DNA of 64,000 nt. Source: Closterium sp. NIES-65. Taxonomy: Eukaryota > Streptophyta > Zygnematophyceae > Desmidiales > Closteriaceae. The position numbers were made by a program, and so were the translations under genes. The stretch lies in assembly GCA_948144175.1 (NCBI GenBank), contig CANXME010000213.1, positions 1,736,001 through 1,800,000 on the forward strand. The letters are read 5' to 3'. The notes under the pieces are model-generated. The model did no database searches. It worked only from the letters and a program-made list of their open reading frames with translations, and was not told the DNA's origin. This document shows, piece by piece, positions 27,371-38,280 of this stretch (the stretch's first letter is position 1; each line of letters starts with the position of its first letter).

Positions 27371-28951
27371 CTAATGATCACACGGCTGAAGTGCCTTGGT
27401 AAAGATATCAGCAGTGTTGGCCTGAGAGGCTACGTAAGCAAGGCGCAGCTGACCACGCTGCTGCAGCTCACTAGCAAGGAAGTAGCGAAGAGCAATGTGC
27501 TTCGTTCTGTGCTCCAGGCTGTGCTCCCAACACAAGGCCAGCATGGCCTTGTTGTCTACGTACAGAACTGGAGGAGAACGAGGCTGCTCTCCCAGGTCAC
27601 TCAGCAGGTAGGTAAGCCAGCGTAGCTCCTGTGCAGCCATGGCGCCCGCGTAGATCTCAGCCTCACAGCTGGAGCTGAGAACAAAAGACGAGCGGGTAGA
27701 CCGCCACGAAACAGAGCCGCAACCAAGGCTGAAGGTGTAACCCTGTGACGACCGCTGCGTAGCCTGGTCGTCAGCCCAAGAAGCGTCTGCGTGACCGGTG
27801 AGGACCACTGAACGCCGCCCTCCAAGCACTAGCCCCATGCCTAACGTACTGCACAAGTAGTGCAACACCCTCTTTGCTACAGCCATGTGCTCTGGTCGGT
27901 GTCTCCCAGGAGCAACATAGCGTGCCAAGATGCTAAGAGGGTATGCAAGGTCAGGTCGAGTGCAGGTCATCAGGTACATGAGGCAGCCAACAAGCTCTGG
28001 GTACGGGCCACTTGGCTCTACGGACTCATCCGAAGGCAAAGCTGAGAGCGAGTGGTGAGTAGACAGAGGAGTGGCCTGAGGCGAGGAGTATGTGAAGTCG
28101 AAGCGCTGAAGGACCTGCTGCACCATGTGTGACTGAGTCAGGGTAATGGTGCGCTGTGCTCTGTCCCGGGTGATCTGCAAGCCAAGGTGGCTACGCAGTT
28201 CACTCTGGTCTATGCACGTGTGTCTCTTCTGCAGCTCGGACTTCACATGGGCGAGTCTAGCAGTGTCAGCAGTGGCAAAGACCAAGTCGTCGTCGTACAC
28301 GAGGATGTAGAACGGCGGCAAAGAGGTGTCGGTGCGTAGAAACAGCGACGGGTCGGCTGTAGAAGGAGCAAACCGAAGAGCCGCAAGTGTAGTCCTCAGT
28401 GTGTCGTGCCACTTACGGGGCGCCTGGCGGAGACTGTAGACTGGCCGCCGGAGGCTCCATTGGGTACCAGGAGGAAACGACCCAGTGAAGCCAGGTGGGT
28501 GGCGCAGCCAGATCTCCTCGTGCAGGCTGCCCTGCAAGACAGCCGTGCTGAAGTCAAGAGAGTGAAGCTCGTAGTCGCGCTGAGCGGCTATGTGCAGCAG
28601 CACCCAAAGAGTGGTCATCTTCGGGGTGGGAGAGAAGGTCTGAAAGTAGTCAACTCCTTGCCGCTCACTGACCCCTCGAGCCACGTAACGGGCCTTGAAG
28701 ACAGGCGGAGAACCCGGCGGCCGCTTCACCCTGAAAATCCACATGCCACTGAAGATGTTCGCCCCAGGTGGGGGAACCTCGTCGACGTAGGTGCCTGTGG
28801 ACTTCCAGGAAGCCATCTCTGCGTCCATGGCTGATTGCCACTGAGAGAAGTAGGGACCCTCGATTGCCTCAGCGTACGATCGAGGAGTCGGGATGTCAAG
28901 TGCATCCGGGTCTCCCTCAGGGGCAATCAGCTTGGACACGAGATGAGGCAA
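27371..28951 (-). CDS. Copia-O/P reverse transcriptase-RNase H, long open frame (526 aa)
   Basis: It covers the end of the pre-RT block (APEGDPDALDIPTPRSYAEA), RT (MDAEMASWKSTGTYV, MWIFRVKRPPGSPPVFKARY, ARGVSERQGVDYFQTF, HSLDFSTAVLQGSLHEEIW), the active-site box YDDDLVFAT (V to D at position two; both catalytic Asp kept), the connection, and RNase H (GHADASWADDQ, SSCEAEIYAG, YVDNKAMLALC, ANTADIFTKAL). It ends early at TAG (27373-27371) in CDH-stop-RFC where others have CAG, losing about 15 residues. A stop lies just upstream of its first ATG, so the ATG is not the biological start. Confidence 0.87.
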   Translation of the reverse strand: MPHLVSKLIAPEGDPDALDIPTPRSYAEAIEGPYFSQWQSAMDAEMASWKSTGTYVDEVPPPGANIFSGMWIFRVKRPPGSPPVFKARYVARGVSERQGVDYFQTFSPTPKMTTLWVLLHIAAQRDYELHSLDFSTAVLQGSLHEEIWLRHPPGFTGSFPPGTQWSLRRPVYSLRQAPRKWHDTLRTTLAALRFAPSTADPSLFLRTDTSLPPFYILVYDDDLVFATADTARLAHVKSELQKRHTCIDQSELRSHLGLQITRDRAQRTITLTQSHMVQQVLQRFDFTYSSPQATPLSTHHSLSALPSDESVEPSGPYPELVGCLMYLMTCTRPDLAYPLSILARYVAPGRHRPEHMAVAKRVLHYLCSTLGMGLVLGGRRSVVLTGHADASWADDQATQRSSQGYTFSLGCGSVSWRSTRSSFVLSSSCEAEIYAGAMAAQELRWLTYLLSDLGEQPRSPPVLYVDNKAMLALCWEHSLEHRTKHIALRYFLASELQQRGQLRLAYVASQANTADIFTKALQPCDH

Positions 28952-28978
28952 AGCAGCAGCAAAACACTCGAACTCCTC

Positions 28979-29560
28979 CTACCTGTCCTCAAGGACGTTC
29001 GTGCTAAGAGCACACTCACCCCCGACGGACAGGGGACAGACAGACTCAGACTCAGCAACAAGACTAGCGGCGTAGTCTAGACGACAGCGAGCAGCAAAGT
29101 CGACAAGCTCACCAACTAATGCAGACGCAGCAGTGGACTCAAAGGAAGGGTCAGTGACAATAGTACCCAGGAGATGCGTGACAGTAGGACTGGCAATACG
29201 AAGAGAGTCAGACTCCGAGTCAGCAAGAAGAAGAAGAGAGGACTCTGGAGGAGAGGGCAACAGGACACGTAGAGGAGCAGTGGAAGGACGCAGTGCCATC
29301 TGGTGTGTGCTTGGGACCGCAGGAGGACGCGGACGCGGAACACGACTACTAGTGCGAGCAGCACGAACAGGCAACGCAGGACGAGACGCAGGCTCACGAT
29401 GCTCAGCAAGACCTTCAGTAGGACAAGTGTAGGGAGAAGGAGCAGGCAGGGGGGAGGCGGGCTGTAACTGTGACTGCGACTGGACAGGCTGTGGACACTC
29501 TAAGGGAGGAGCAGGACCAGTAGAAGGCGGGAGACCAAGAACCTGCTCAAGGAGCGGAAC
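28979..29560 (-). pseudogene. Copia-O/P pre-RT region
   Basis: The frame reads GTHQMALRPSTAPLRVLLPS, SFESTAASALVGELVDF, RCRLDYAASLVAESESVCP and STNVLEDR, then TAG (28981-28979) where Copia-C and F have CAG (DRQEEF). The same stop is at 48649-48647 in Copia-I. The region is Ser/Pro-rich and specific to this lineage. Upstream it joins the Pro/Gln-rich PQPVQSQSQLQP stretch. Confidence 0.8.
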
Positions 29561-30210
29561 GAAGTTCGACCATGGCCGCTTAGCGCCTCCTCAAACAGCA
29601 AGGACAGCACCAGTATCCCCGGCGGCAGCACCTGCGCCAGCGGTACCTCTAGCTCCAGCAGCGCCAACTCCAGCACCCTCAGGAGTACTAGCGCCAGCAG
29701 CACCTCTAGCACCAACACCACCACCAGCACCAGTACCTCCAGCAGCACCCGCAACACCTAAAGCAGGACCAACTCCAGCAGCCCCAGGAGCATCCCCAGT
29801 CCCAGCAGCTCTTGTACCGCGAGCGCCAACCCTAGGGTTAGTAGTAATAGTAGCACCTCCAGCTTCAGCAGCACGGCTCGAGCGCTGGGCAAACCACTCG
29901 CGCAGCTCCTGTGGAGAGAGTAGCTCCCGCCGAGACAAATAACCCGAAGGACCCCCAGACCCAGCACCGCTAGAGGCCACACGAGCAGACCCAGCACCCC
30001 AGGCTCCGCACCCCTAGGCTTAGCACCCCTAGGCTCCGCACCCCCAGGCTCTGCAACCCCAAGCTCAGCACCCCCAGGCTCAGCACCCCTAGACTCAGCA
30101 TCCCCACGCTCAGCACCCCTAGCAGCATCAGAGTCAACAACTAACTCGACAGGCTCGACTGCGTCTTCCTCGGACACACCTGATGGGGCAGGACCCTGAG
30201 AGGGGAGAAG
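29560..30210 (-). repeat. Copia-O/P Gly/Ala linker
   Basis: Minus-strand frames encode GAEPGGAE-type repeats (30130-29980), RELLSPQELREWFAQR (about 29945-29895) and a Gly/Ala tract to 29590. On the plus strand it appears as CCCCAGGCTCAGCAC repeats. Confidence 0.78.
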
Positions 30211-30212
30211 GT

Positions 30213-31440
30213 CTACTGGGGGGGCAGCTGGCGCAAGGAAGAGCGGCGACAGGGGGAGGGGCGCAGTGCGGTAGGGGAAGAGACGGTAGTAAGGTACCGA
30301 CTCGTCATAGGTGACGTCATGGGAGGACAGAACACGGCGCGAGGTGGGGTGGTAAAACTGCCAACCAGGCGCGTTAGGGGGGAAGCCAAGGAAGACGTAG
30401 GGAACAGCACGGGGAACAGCTTGTCCGCAGACAAGTCGCAGACAAACGCCTGAGATCTCCAGACACGAAACACAGACGCATCGCCAACCTTCCCCGTCCA
30501 CCGCAAGGTGGGGAAGGTCTGTGGCAAGGAGACCCGGGGCTGAAGGTTGATCTGATGCGCCGCGTACCGAACCGCAAACGGCCACAGAAATATGGGAGCA
30601 GCCGCGTGGATCATGGACGTACAAGCGACGTCCATGACCATGCCAATAAGGCGCTCAGCAATCCCATTTTACTGTGGAGAGGTCGGAAGCGTGAAGGTCT
30701 TGCGGATGCCCTGTGCACGATAGAAGGCTCCTAGACGGGCAGAGGAAACTCCTCGCCTCTGTCCGAGTGCAGACGCAGAACAGGAAAGTCCGAGCCGAAA
30801 CTCTCTCTAAGTTGAAGACGAGCTGCGCGGATGCAGTAGATCAACACCTCAGTGACGTCACCCTTGCTGCGCAAGGGGAAGATCGTGGTGTAACGCGAGT
30901 AGTCGTCAACCACCAATAGGAAGTAATGCTCGTGACCCTGGCCACGGACGCGGGCGGGGCCCCACACGTCCATGAGAAGAGTCTGCAGCGGAGCCTTTGT
31001 CAGAGGAAACTAGGAGGAGTGAGGGGCGGTGCGCTGCCGCCCCTCGATGTAGGGAACGCAGGTAGGGGCAGGCTTGGGATGGAGGGGAGGTAGGGACCGG
31101 GGGAGACCGGAGACAAGGTGACTGGAGGCCATGCCTCGGAGACGAGGCAGGGAGGGGTGACCAAGGCGGTGGTGCCAGAGGAGAGTCCGGTGGGACAGGA
31201 GACGACACGAGCAGGGAGCAGACTCAGGACCAGACCTGGACGCTGCAGCAAACACCTGACCTGACGCAGCTACCTGACCAGACTCAATAGTCAGTGTGTA
31301 GAGGCTCGACCCCGGCTGACGGGTAAACGTGGCCAAGTGTCGGCCCTTCCAAGCACACGTACAGTGGGTCACTCGCTGACTCGCAGGAGTGAACTGGTCA
31401 ACCCCCCCATCCTGTAGATCATCACCACTCACCAAGTTCG
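30213..31440 (-). pseudogene. Copia-O/P integrase
   Basis: 31440-31010 carries GGVDQFTPASQRVTHCTCAW, RHLATFTRQPGSSLYTL and LLWHHRLGHPSLPRLRGM. The CxxC pair reads CVPY, and a stop follows PHSS. Frame 30973-30731 gives MDVWGPARVRG (first Asp), VVDDYSRYTTIFPL and LHSDRGEEFPL (second Asp). NGIAERLIGMVMDVACTS (third residue Glu, about 30670-30620) and the C-terminal blocks LWPFAVRYAAHQINL and VGDASVFRVW are in frame 30641-30213, with a frameshift near 30420. Confidence 0.83.
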
Positions 31441-32040
31441 TAGAGAACGAGGGGAGGTAGAGACCTGAAAGGGTGCCAGAGGGGTCAGCCAGGGAGACCG
31501 CAATTGGCGGACTAAGGGGCATAAGCGTGGTGCGGTCTCAAAAGAAGGAGCGGGAAGCACCTGAGTCAAGGGTGAAAGTGTGTAAGGCCTGAGCCGACTT
31601 GGTACCTGAGAGAGCAGTCGCACCAGTACCTGGGGCAGCAGACGCGCTAGCATCTAGAGCACCAGCCTCACAATGACCTAGAGCAGCAGCCTTAATGCCT
31701 TAGTCAGGCGGAACAGACAGGTAACAGTCACCCTCATCACTAGTAGACACAACATACATGGCAGCAAGAATGGCATCATAATCCAGATCAAAGATAGCAA
31801 CCCCCGACCTAAGGAGCTCGCCCCAGCGGGGGATCTCAGTGGCGTCCGGGAACTGGAGACGCCAAGTGCCGTCAGGCGGCCGAAGCAGCGCTGGGTGGAG
31901 TGCGGGCCACCGCACGGCTCACCAGTGCGGTCACCGGTACGGGGACGTAGGCACAAGGACCCGCACCCCCACCCCGCTGACCCGCAACGTACCACTCACG
32001 AAGCTGCTGGGGGGGCGGGATCTCACGAGTGCGCTGCTGC
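31441..32040 (-). pseudogene. Copia-O/P zinc-finger-like motif and protease
   Basis: Minus-strand reading from about 32000 gives PPPQQLREWYVA, then RTGDRTGEPCGGPHSTQRCF (31945-31880). The first Cys block is shifted by a small change near 31955. Frame 31915-31700 has VAIFDLDYDAILAAMYVV and CYLSVPPD, with a TAA after PD. HTFTLDSGASRSFF (about 31590-31545) keeps an intact DSGAS, followed by TGA where others have CGA. Part of the SLADPSGGPVLAS...APSG block is deleted, joining SLADPSG to TLSGLYLPSFS. Confidence 0.8.
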
Positions 32041-33083
32041 TGCTGGCGCTGACCACCACCGATGCCGCTCCGCTGTGCAGAGCCACCCCGACCAGCTCCA
32101 CCTCCGCCGCCGCCACCTCCGCCACCGCCGCCACCGCCTCCTCCTCCGCTCCCACCGCCACCGCCGCCGCCGCCTCCGCCTCCACCGCCGCCACCGAAGC
32201 CCCCACCCCCGCCACCACTCCCACCACCACCCCCACTCCCTCCGTCGCCTCCACCGCCACCTCCACCGCCCTGCCAGCCCCTCGAGCGCCCGTGCCCCCC
32301 TTGCCCTTGCCTGTGCGGCGTCTCCCGCTAGGGGCAGACGCAGCGCCGACCGACTCGGTGCCAACGAAGTCGACGGCACCAGCAGAGGCAACAGAAGGCA
32401 AAAGGGGGGAGGGGGAGCACCCCTCAAAGAAGGGGGCACGAGGGTCACCACGAGAGGCAACTACAACGACTATAATCTTCTCAGCTACTAGGAGGCGCTC
32501 CTCGAGGAGGTCAACGGTGAGTGTGGTGGGGCAAAGAGAGAGGACGTGGTCCCTGACCGAGCGAAAGGAGTCAGGGAGCCGGGTGACGATGTAGTAGAGG
32601 GTGATGTACATGGGGGGGGGGGTTCTTGGCGCAGAACTCAGGAGGAAGCACAGCGCGGTAGCAGGTGTCACTAGTGCAAAGGTGCGTAATGAGGTCAGCG
32701 ACTGTGGGAAAGGCGGCGAGGTCAAGGAACAGATACGGCAGCATGAGGCGGCTAAGGGCAGCAGTGGCAGGAGAAGAGTAGCGTGCGACTACAGTGTCGT
32801 ACAAGGTCCTAGCACTCTTGTACTGACTGAAGTGCGCGCGCTCAGAGGACGGCAAGTGACTACGCATAGCAAGACGGGCAGCAGCATCGCGTGTGGCCCA
32901 CTGTGAGCGAACAGTGCTGTCAGCATCGGCAGCAGGGGCAGCAGAGGCGCCAGACGTGAGATCGAACAGTGGGAGACCATCCTTCCTATCGCACTGTAGG
33001 AAAAGCTGGAGATCATTGACCCAGACCTCAAAGTCAATAGCCCTACCCTCAGCATCAAAGACGAGAACGCTAGGGGTAGCCAT
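32041..33083 (-). pseudogene. Copia-O/P Gag, frameshifted at a G/C homopolymer
   Basis: It starts MATPSVLVFDAEGRAIDFEV (33083) and matches the other Gag copies to FCAKNPPP (about 32620). There the plus strand has 11 G in a row (10 in Copia-I/K and B), shifting the frame. PPPMYITLYYIVTRLPDSFR, TVDLLEERLLVAEKI and GRRRTGKGKGGTGARG continue in the next frame, and the Gly tract (32290-32090) is read in yet another phase. Whether the 11th base is real or a sequencing slip cannot be told here. Confidence 0.82.
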
Positions 33084-34032
33084 GACAGCAGTGGTAGCAG
33101 GCTAGGGGCAGCAGCAGCAGTAGCAACAGTAGGGGCACGGCTCGGCGGTGCTCTTACTAGGGCAGGTGGGTAGAGTGCCGCAAGTGGTGGGGCAGGGCCG
33201 AGGCGCGTCGGCAGAGACGGGGCCGCTACAGGGCGGCAGAGGAGCGCCGCTCCTCTCTGCAGGGCAAGGCCGGGACAGCGGCGGCGGCCCCTGCTGTCGG
33301 CGGCGGCGGGAGCTGCAGTCAGCGGCTGCGGCCCAGGGTGTGGTGGCGGCGGCTGTTGCCGGCGGCTGTGGCAGTTGCGGCCCCGGCAGTGGCGGCGGCT
33401 GCTGCTGTCGGCGGCACCGGCGGTGGCGGCTCCTGCTGCAGGGGCGGCGTCGGCTGCTGCTGCAGGGGCGGCGACGGCGGGGCGGCAGGTCCGTGAGGGA
33501 GCCGAGAAGGGGCCGCGGAGGAGCCGAGAAGGGGCCGCCAAGGGCGGTGAAGGGGCCACGAAGGGCCCTGAAGGGGCTGCGAAGGACGGCGACGGGGCCG
33601 CGAAGGGGCCGTGAGGGGCCGCGGAGGGTGGCGACGGGGCCGAGAAGGGCCGCGAAGGGTGGCTACGGGGCCGAGAAAGGCCGCGAAGGGCGGTTACGGG
33701 GCCGAGAAGGGCGGCGACGGGGCCGCGAAGGGCGGCGACGGGGCCTAGAAGGGGCCGCGAGGGGCCGCGAAGGGGCCGCGAGGGGCCGTAAGGGGCCACG
33801 AAGGGCCATGAGCGGGGCCGCGAAGGGCCGCGTAGGGGCCGCGAGGGAGCCATGAGGGGGCCGCAAGGGGCTGTAAGAGGGGCTGTAAGGGAGCGCGACG
33901 GGCCGCTAAGGGCAAGGGACACGACGGGAGGGCAGGCACACGGGGCGCGACTCGGGCAGGAGCGAAGCGTGCTCCGGGCAGGATTTTTTTTTCCGATCGT
34001 GGTGGGCCCTAGGAAACGTTCCCACTAGGGAA
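33084..34032 (-). repeat. Copia-P leader, G-rich on the plus strand
   Basis: 33110-33500 is mixed GC-rich sequence with CGGCGGCGG runs. 33500-33900 is an array of GGGGCCGCGAAGGGGCCGCG units. 33940-34030 holds a conserved leader start (CGGGCAGGAT, poly-T, GGTGGGCCCTAGGAAACGTT). The sense strand (minus) is C-rich as in the other leaders. Confidence 0.78.
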
Positions 34033-34171
34033 CCTGCTCTATACCATGTGAAAGAACGAGGAATGAATAAACTAGGAAACAGTTGGATACAAATATGAAA
34101 CCCTAGAAACCTGTACCCCTTAGAGTCTACACCACTACATCCTACATAGGCTAAGTCATATATATCTGACA
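34033..34171 (-). repeat. Copia-P PBS and 5' LTR
   Basis: The LTR 34047-34171 (125 bp, plus strand TGTGAAAGAACG to TATATCTGACA) follows the PBS complement CCTGCTCTATACCA (34033-34046). Its sequence differs strongly from the 3' LTR at 26990-27115, so the two do not belong to one insertion. The right flank is CGCGA. Confidence 0.85.
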
Positions 34172-34188
34172 CGCGAGGGGCCGCGAAG

Positions 34189-34332
34189 TGTCAGATTTAT
34201 ATGACATAGCTATTGTAGGCTATAGTGGGGTAGCACACATGGGGTACTGCTTTCTTGGGGTTTATATTTGTACCCAACTTTCACTTAGTCATTCATTTTC
34301 CTCGTTCTAGTTTTCTCATGGTATCGAGCAGG
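34189..34332 (+). repeat. Copia-F 5' LTR and PBS
   Basis: The LTR is 34189-34318 (130 bp, TGTCAGATTTATATGAC to TTTTCTCA), and the PBS TGGTATCGAGCAGG is at 34319-34332. GGGTAC and GTACCC form the dyad; the telo-box position reads GGGGTTTAT. Confidence 0.93.
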
Positions 34333-35313
34333 TTCCCTCGTGGGAACTGTTCCTAGGGCCCAACAATTCGATTTTTTCTTTCCTGCCCGGAGCGCGCTCA
34401 GCCCCTGCCCGAGTCGCGCTCCCCTCTCTCGACCTTGTCACGCCGCCTTAGCGGCCTCGTCGCGGCGCGCTAGCGGCCCCGTCGCGTCGCACTCGCGGCC
34501 CCATCCCGTCGCGCCGCCCTAGCGGCTTCGTCGCGCCGCCCTCGCGGCCCCGATCCGCCGCCCTAGCGGCCCCGTCGCCTACTCCTGCGCCCCCGACGCT
34601 GCCCTTCCCGGCCCCGACGCCGCCCTTCCTGACCCGGCCCCGCCTCTGCTGGCCCCGTTGCCTACCCCTGCGGCCCCGGCGCCGCCCTTCCCGGCCCCGA
34701 TCAGCCGCCCTGCGGCCCCGTTGCCTACCCCGCGGCCCCCGCGCCGCCCTTTCCCGGCCTCAACGCCGCCCTTCCCGACCCGTCCCGCCTCTGCTTGCCC
34801 CGGCGCTGCCCTTCCCGGCCCCGGCCCGGCTCTGCTGGCCCCGTCGCCTACCCCTGCAGCCCCGAGCAGCCCTTCTCGGCCCCGGCGCTGCCCTTCCCGG
34901 CCCCGGCCCAGCCGTTGCTGGCCCCGTCGCCCGCCCTTCTCGGCCCCGGCGCTGCCCTTCCCGACCCCGGCCCAGCCGCTGCTGGCCCCGTCGCCCGCCC
35001 TTTCTAGCCCCGGCCCCGCCTTCACGCGGCCCCGCCGTCACCACCGAGACGCCAGCGCCACCCGAGCCGCCCGAGCCGCCGCACCACCTGAGCCACTCGA
35101 GCCGCCAGGACGCCGCACGCCGAGCTGCAGTTGCCGCCGAGCAGCCGTACCGCCGAGCCGTCCGAGCCGCCCGAGCCGCCGAGTCGCCGAGCCGCCAAGG
35201 TGCAGTTCCTGCCGAGCCACCGAGCCGCCCGAGCCGCCCTGTCCGGTAAGAGCAGCGCCTATACCACTGCACTGCCCTTACCCCACTGTTTGCGCTACTA
35301 GTCTACTACTGTC
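34333..35313 (+). repeat. Copia-F C-rich leader
   Basis: It opens with the conserved TCCTGCCCGGAGCGCGCTC block, then CGGCCCCGTCGC units and CCCGGCCCCGGCGCTGCCCTTC units (34560-35020), then GAGCCGCCCGAGCCGCC units (35040-35240). Open frames on both strands are compositional. Confidence 0.78.
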
Positions 35314-36352
35314 ATGGCTACCCCTAGTGTCCTCGCTTTTGACGCTGAGGGTCGGGCCATTGACTTTGACGTCTGGGTAGATGACCTGCAGCTTTTCCTA
35401 CAGTGCCATAGGGCGGACGGTCTCTCCCTCTTTGACCTCACCTCTAGTGCCTCCCCTGCCCCTGCTGCTGATGCTGACGCCACTGCTCGCTCACAGTGGG
35501 CCACACGTGATGCTGCTGCTCGCCTTGCTGTGCGCCGCCACTTACCGACGACTGAGCGTGCACACTTTAGCCAGTACAAGAGTGCTCAGACCTTGTACGA
35601 CGCTGTAGTTGCACGCTACTCTTCCCCTGCCACTGCTGCACTGAGCCGCCTCATGCTACCATTCCTCTTCCCTAACATTGCTGCCTTTCCCACTGTCGCT
35701 GAACTCATTACTCACCTCCGCACTAGTGACACTCGCTATCGCGCCGCGCTTCCTGCTGAGTTCTGCGCCAAGAACCCCCCCCCCCATGTACATCACCCTC
35801 TACTACATAGTCACCCGGCTCCCTGACTCTCTTCGGGCAGTCAGGGACCACATCCTCTCTGTTTGCCCCACCACTCTCACCGTTGACCTCCTCGAGAAGG
35901 CCCTCCTAGCGATAGAAAAGAGCATAGCCGCTGTAGGAGCCTCTCGTGGTGACCCTCGAACCCCCGTCTTTGAAGGGTGTTCTCCCTCCCCCCTCTTGCC
36001 CTCTGTTGCCTCTGCTGCTGCGTCCGACCTCGTTGGTTTCGAGTCGGTCGGCACTTCGTCTGCCCCGAGCAGGAGACGCCGCCCTGGCAAGGGCAAGGGG
36101 GGCAGGGGCACTGGAGGGGCTAGCGGGGGCGCTGGAGGTGGCGGTGGAGGCGGCGGAGGGAGTGGGGGTGGTGGTGGGAGTGGTGGCGGGGGTGGAGGTG
36201 TCGGTGGCGGCAGTGGAGGCGGAGGCGGCGGCGGCGGTGGCGGTGGGAGCGGAGGTGACAGAGCTGGCGGCGGTGGAGGAGGCGGTGGTGGAGGAGGTGG
36301 AGCTGGTCGGGGTGGCGCTGCGCAGAGGGTCGGCTCCGGTGATGGTCTGCGC
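35314..36352 (+). pseudogene. Copia-F Gag, frameshifted at a C11 run
   Basis: MATPSVLAFDAEGRAIDFDV to FCAKNPPP matches the intact Gags. At 35775-35785 there are 11 C instead of 10, so the first frame ends at 35826 after HVHHPLL. MYITLYYIVTRLPDSLRAVR, LLEKALLAIEKSIAAVGASR, a basic patch and the Gly tract run in frame 35678-36355 and end at TAG (36350-36355 region), the same place as the Copia-B stop. Confidence 0.85.
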
Positions 36353-37110
36353 TAGCAGCAGCAGCAGCAGCGCACTCGTGACATCCCCCCCCCTCAGCAG
36401 CTCCGTGAGTGGTACGCTGCACGTTAGCGGGGTGGGGGTACTGGTCTGTGCACCTACGTCCTACGCACCGGTGACCGCGCGGGTGAGCAGTGTGGAGGTG
36501 CGCACCCCACCCAGCACTGCTTTGGCCGCCTGACGGACGCTTGGCGTCACCAGTTCCCGGAGGCCACTGAGATCCCCTGCTGGGGTGAGCTGTCTAGGGC
36601 GGGACTAGCTATCTTTGACCTAGACTTTGATGCTATTCTTGCTGCCATGTATGCTGTGACTATTAGTGATGAGGGTGACTATTACCAGTGTTTTCCGCCC
36701 GACCCGAGCATTGAGACTGCTGCTCTAGGTACTGGTGAGGCTGCTGCTCTAGGTGCTAGCAAGGCTGCTGCTCTAGGTGCTAGTACGCCTGCTTCCTCAG
36801 GTGCTGGTGAGTTTGCGCTCTCAGGTACCGCATCGGCTTCAGCCTCCCTCACCTTCACCCTTGACTCAGGGGCTTCTCGCTCCTTCTTTCGAGACCGCAC
36901 CACACTCACGCCGCTTGGTTGGCTCGTTGCGGTCTCTCTGGCAGACCCCTCTGGGGGTCCTGTCCTTGCTCACTTCTCCACAGTCCTCCCGTGTCCGGCG
37001 GCTCCCTCTGGCACCCTGTCTGGTCTCTACCTCCCCTCGTTCTCTACAAACTTGGTGAGTGGTGCTGACCTATAGGATGGGGGAGTTCACCAGTTCACTC
37101 CTGCGAGCCA
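36353..37110 (+). pseudogene. Copia-F zinc-finger-like motif and protease
   Basis: PPPQQLREWYAAR is followed by TAG at about 36424-36427, at the same codon as in Copia-C. The Cys/His motif is CTYVLRTGDRAGEQC-GGA-H-PTQH-C. Frame 36647-37075 has HTFTLDSGASRSFF-like sequence with an intact DSGAS, FRDRTTLTPL and LYLPSFSTNLVSGADL, then TAG (37073-37075) replacing CAG of LQD. Confidence 0.83.
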
Positions 37111-38280
37111 GCGGGTGACCCACTGCACGGACGCTCGGACGGGTCTACACTTGGCCACGTTTACACGTTTGCCGCGGTCGAGCCTGTACACACTGACCAC
37201 TGCGTCTCCTCCTGTCCCTGCGTCTAGTCAGGTAGCTGCGTCGGGTCAGGTGTTTGCTGTAGCGTCCAGGTCTGGTCCTGAGTCTACCCCCTGCTCGTGT
37301 CGCCTCCTGTCTCACAAGACTCTCCTATGGCACCACCGCCTTGATCACCCCTCCCTGCTTCGTCTCCGAGGCATGGCCTTCTGTGTCCTTGTCTCTGGTC
37401 TTCCCCGGTCCCTCCCTCCCCTTCCTCCGGGGCCTGGCCCTACCTGTGTCCCCTGTGTCGAGGGGCGGCAGCGGGCTGCCCCTCACTCCTCCCAGTCTCC
37501 TACGACAGAGGCCCCGCTGCAGACGCTTCACATGGACGTGTGGGGCCCGGCCCGCGTCCGTGGACAGGGTCACGAGCGCTACTTCGTGCTGGTAGTTGAC
37601 GACTACTCGCGTTACACCACAGTCTTCCCCTTGCACAGCAAGGGTGATGTCAGTGAGGTGTTGATCGACTGGATCCGTGCAGCTCATCTCTAGCTCAGGC
37701 AGAGCTTCGGCTCGGACTTTCCTATTCTGCGTCTGCACTCAGACAGAGGCGGAGAATACTCGTGTGGCCTTCTGCGAGCCTACTAGCGTGCACGAGGCAT
37801 CCGCCAGACCTTCACGCTTCCGGACTCACCACAACAAAATGGGATTGCTGAGCGCCGCATTGGCATGGTCATGGACGTCGCCCGTACGTCCATGATGCAT
37901 GCGGCTGCCCCCCATTTTCTGTGGCCGTTTGCGGTTCGGTACGCGGCGTATCAGATCAACCCTCACCCCAGGGTCTCCATGCCGGAGACCTCCCCAGCTT
38001 TGCTGTGGACGGGGAAGGTTGGCGATGCATCTGCGTTTCGTGTCTGGGGATCTCGGGCGTTTGTCCGCGACTTGTCTGCGAACAAGCTGTCCCCTCGTGC
38101 TGCTCCTTGCGTCTTCCTTGGCTTCCCCCCTGACGCGCCATGGTGGCAATTCTACCACCCCACCTCTTGCCGTGTTTTGTCCTCCCAGGATGTCACGTTT
38201 GACGAGTCGGTCCCCTGCTACCGCCTCTTCCCCTACCGCACTCCTTCCCTCCCCCCGCCACCGCTCTTCCTTGTGCTACG
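37111..38280 (+). pseudogene. Copia-F integrase
   Basis: Frame 37115-37693 contains LLWHHRLDHPSLLRLRGM, CVPCVEGRQR, LHMDVWGPARVRG (first Asp) and VVDDYSRYTTVFPL, ending at TAG (37691-37693; CAG in others). The frame goes on to LHSDRGGEYS (second Asp), another TAG in AY-stop-RARG, and SPQQNGIAERRIGMVMDVAR (Glu). From 37865, HFLWPFAVRYAAYQINP, VGDASAFRVWGSRAFVRDLS and WWQFYHPTS follow. Catalytic residues are all conserved; only stops interrupt. Confidence 0.86.

Noticed and set aside
34172-34188. 17-bp unit between two LTRs as a possible tandem-element spacer
   Set aside because: It matches the outer leader that continues after Copia-F, so it is explained by nesting.
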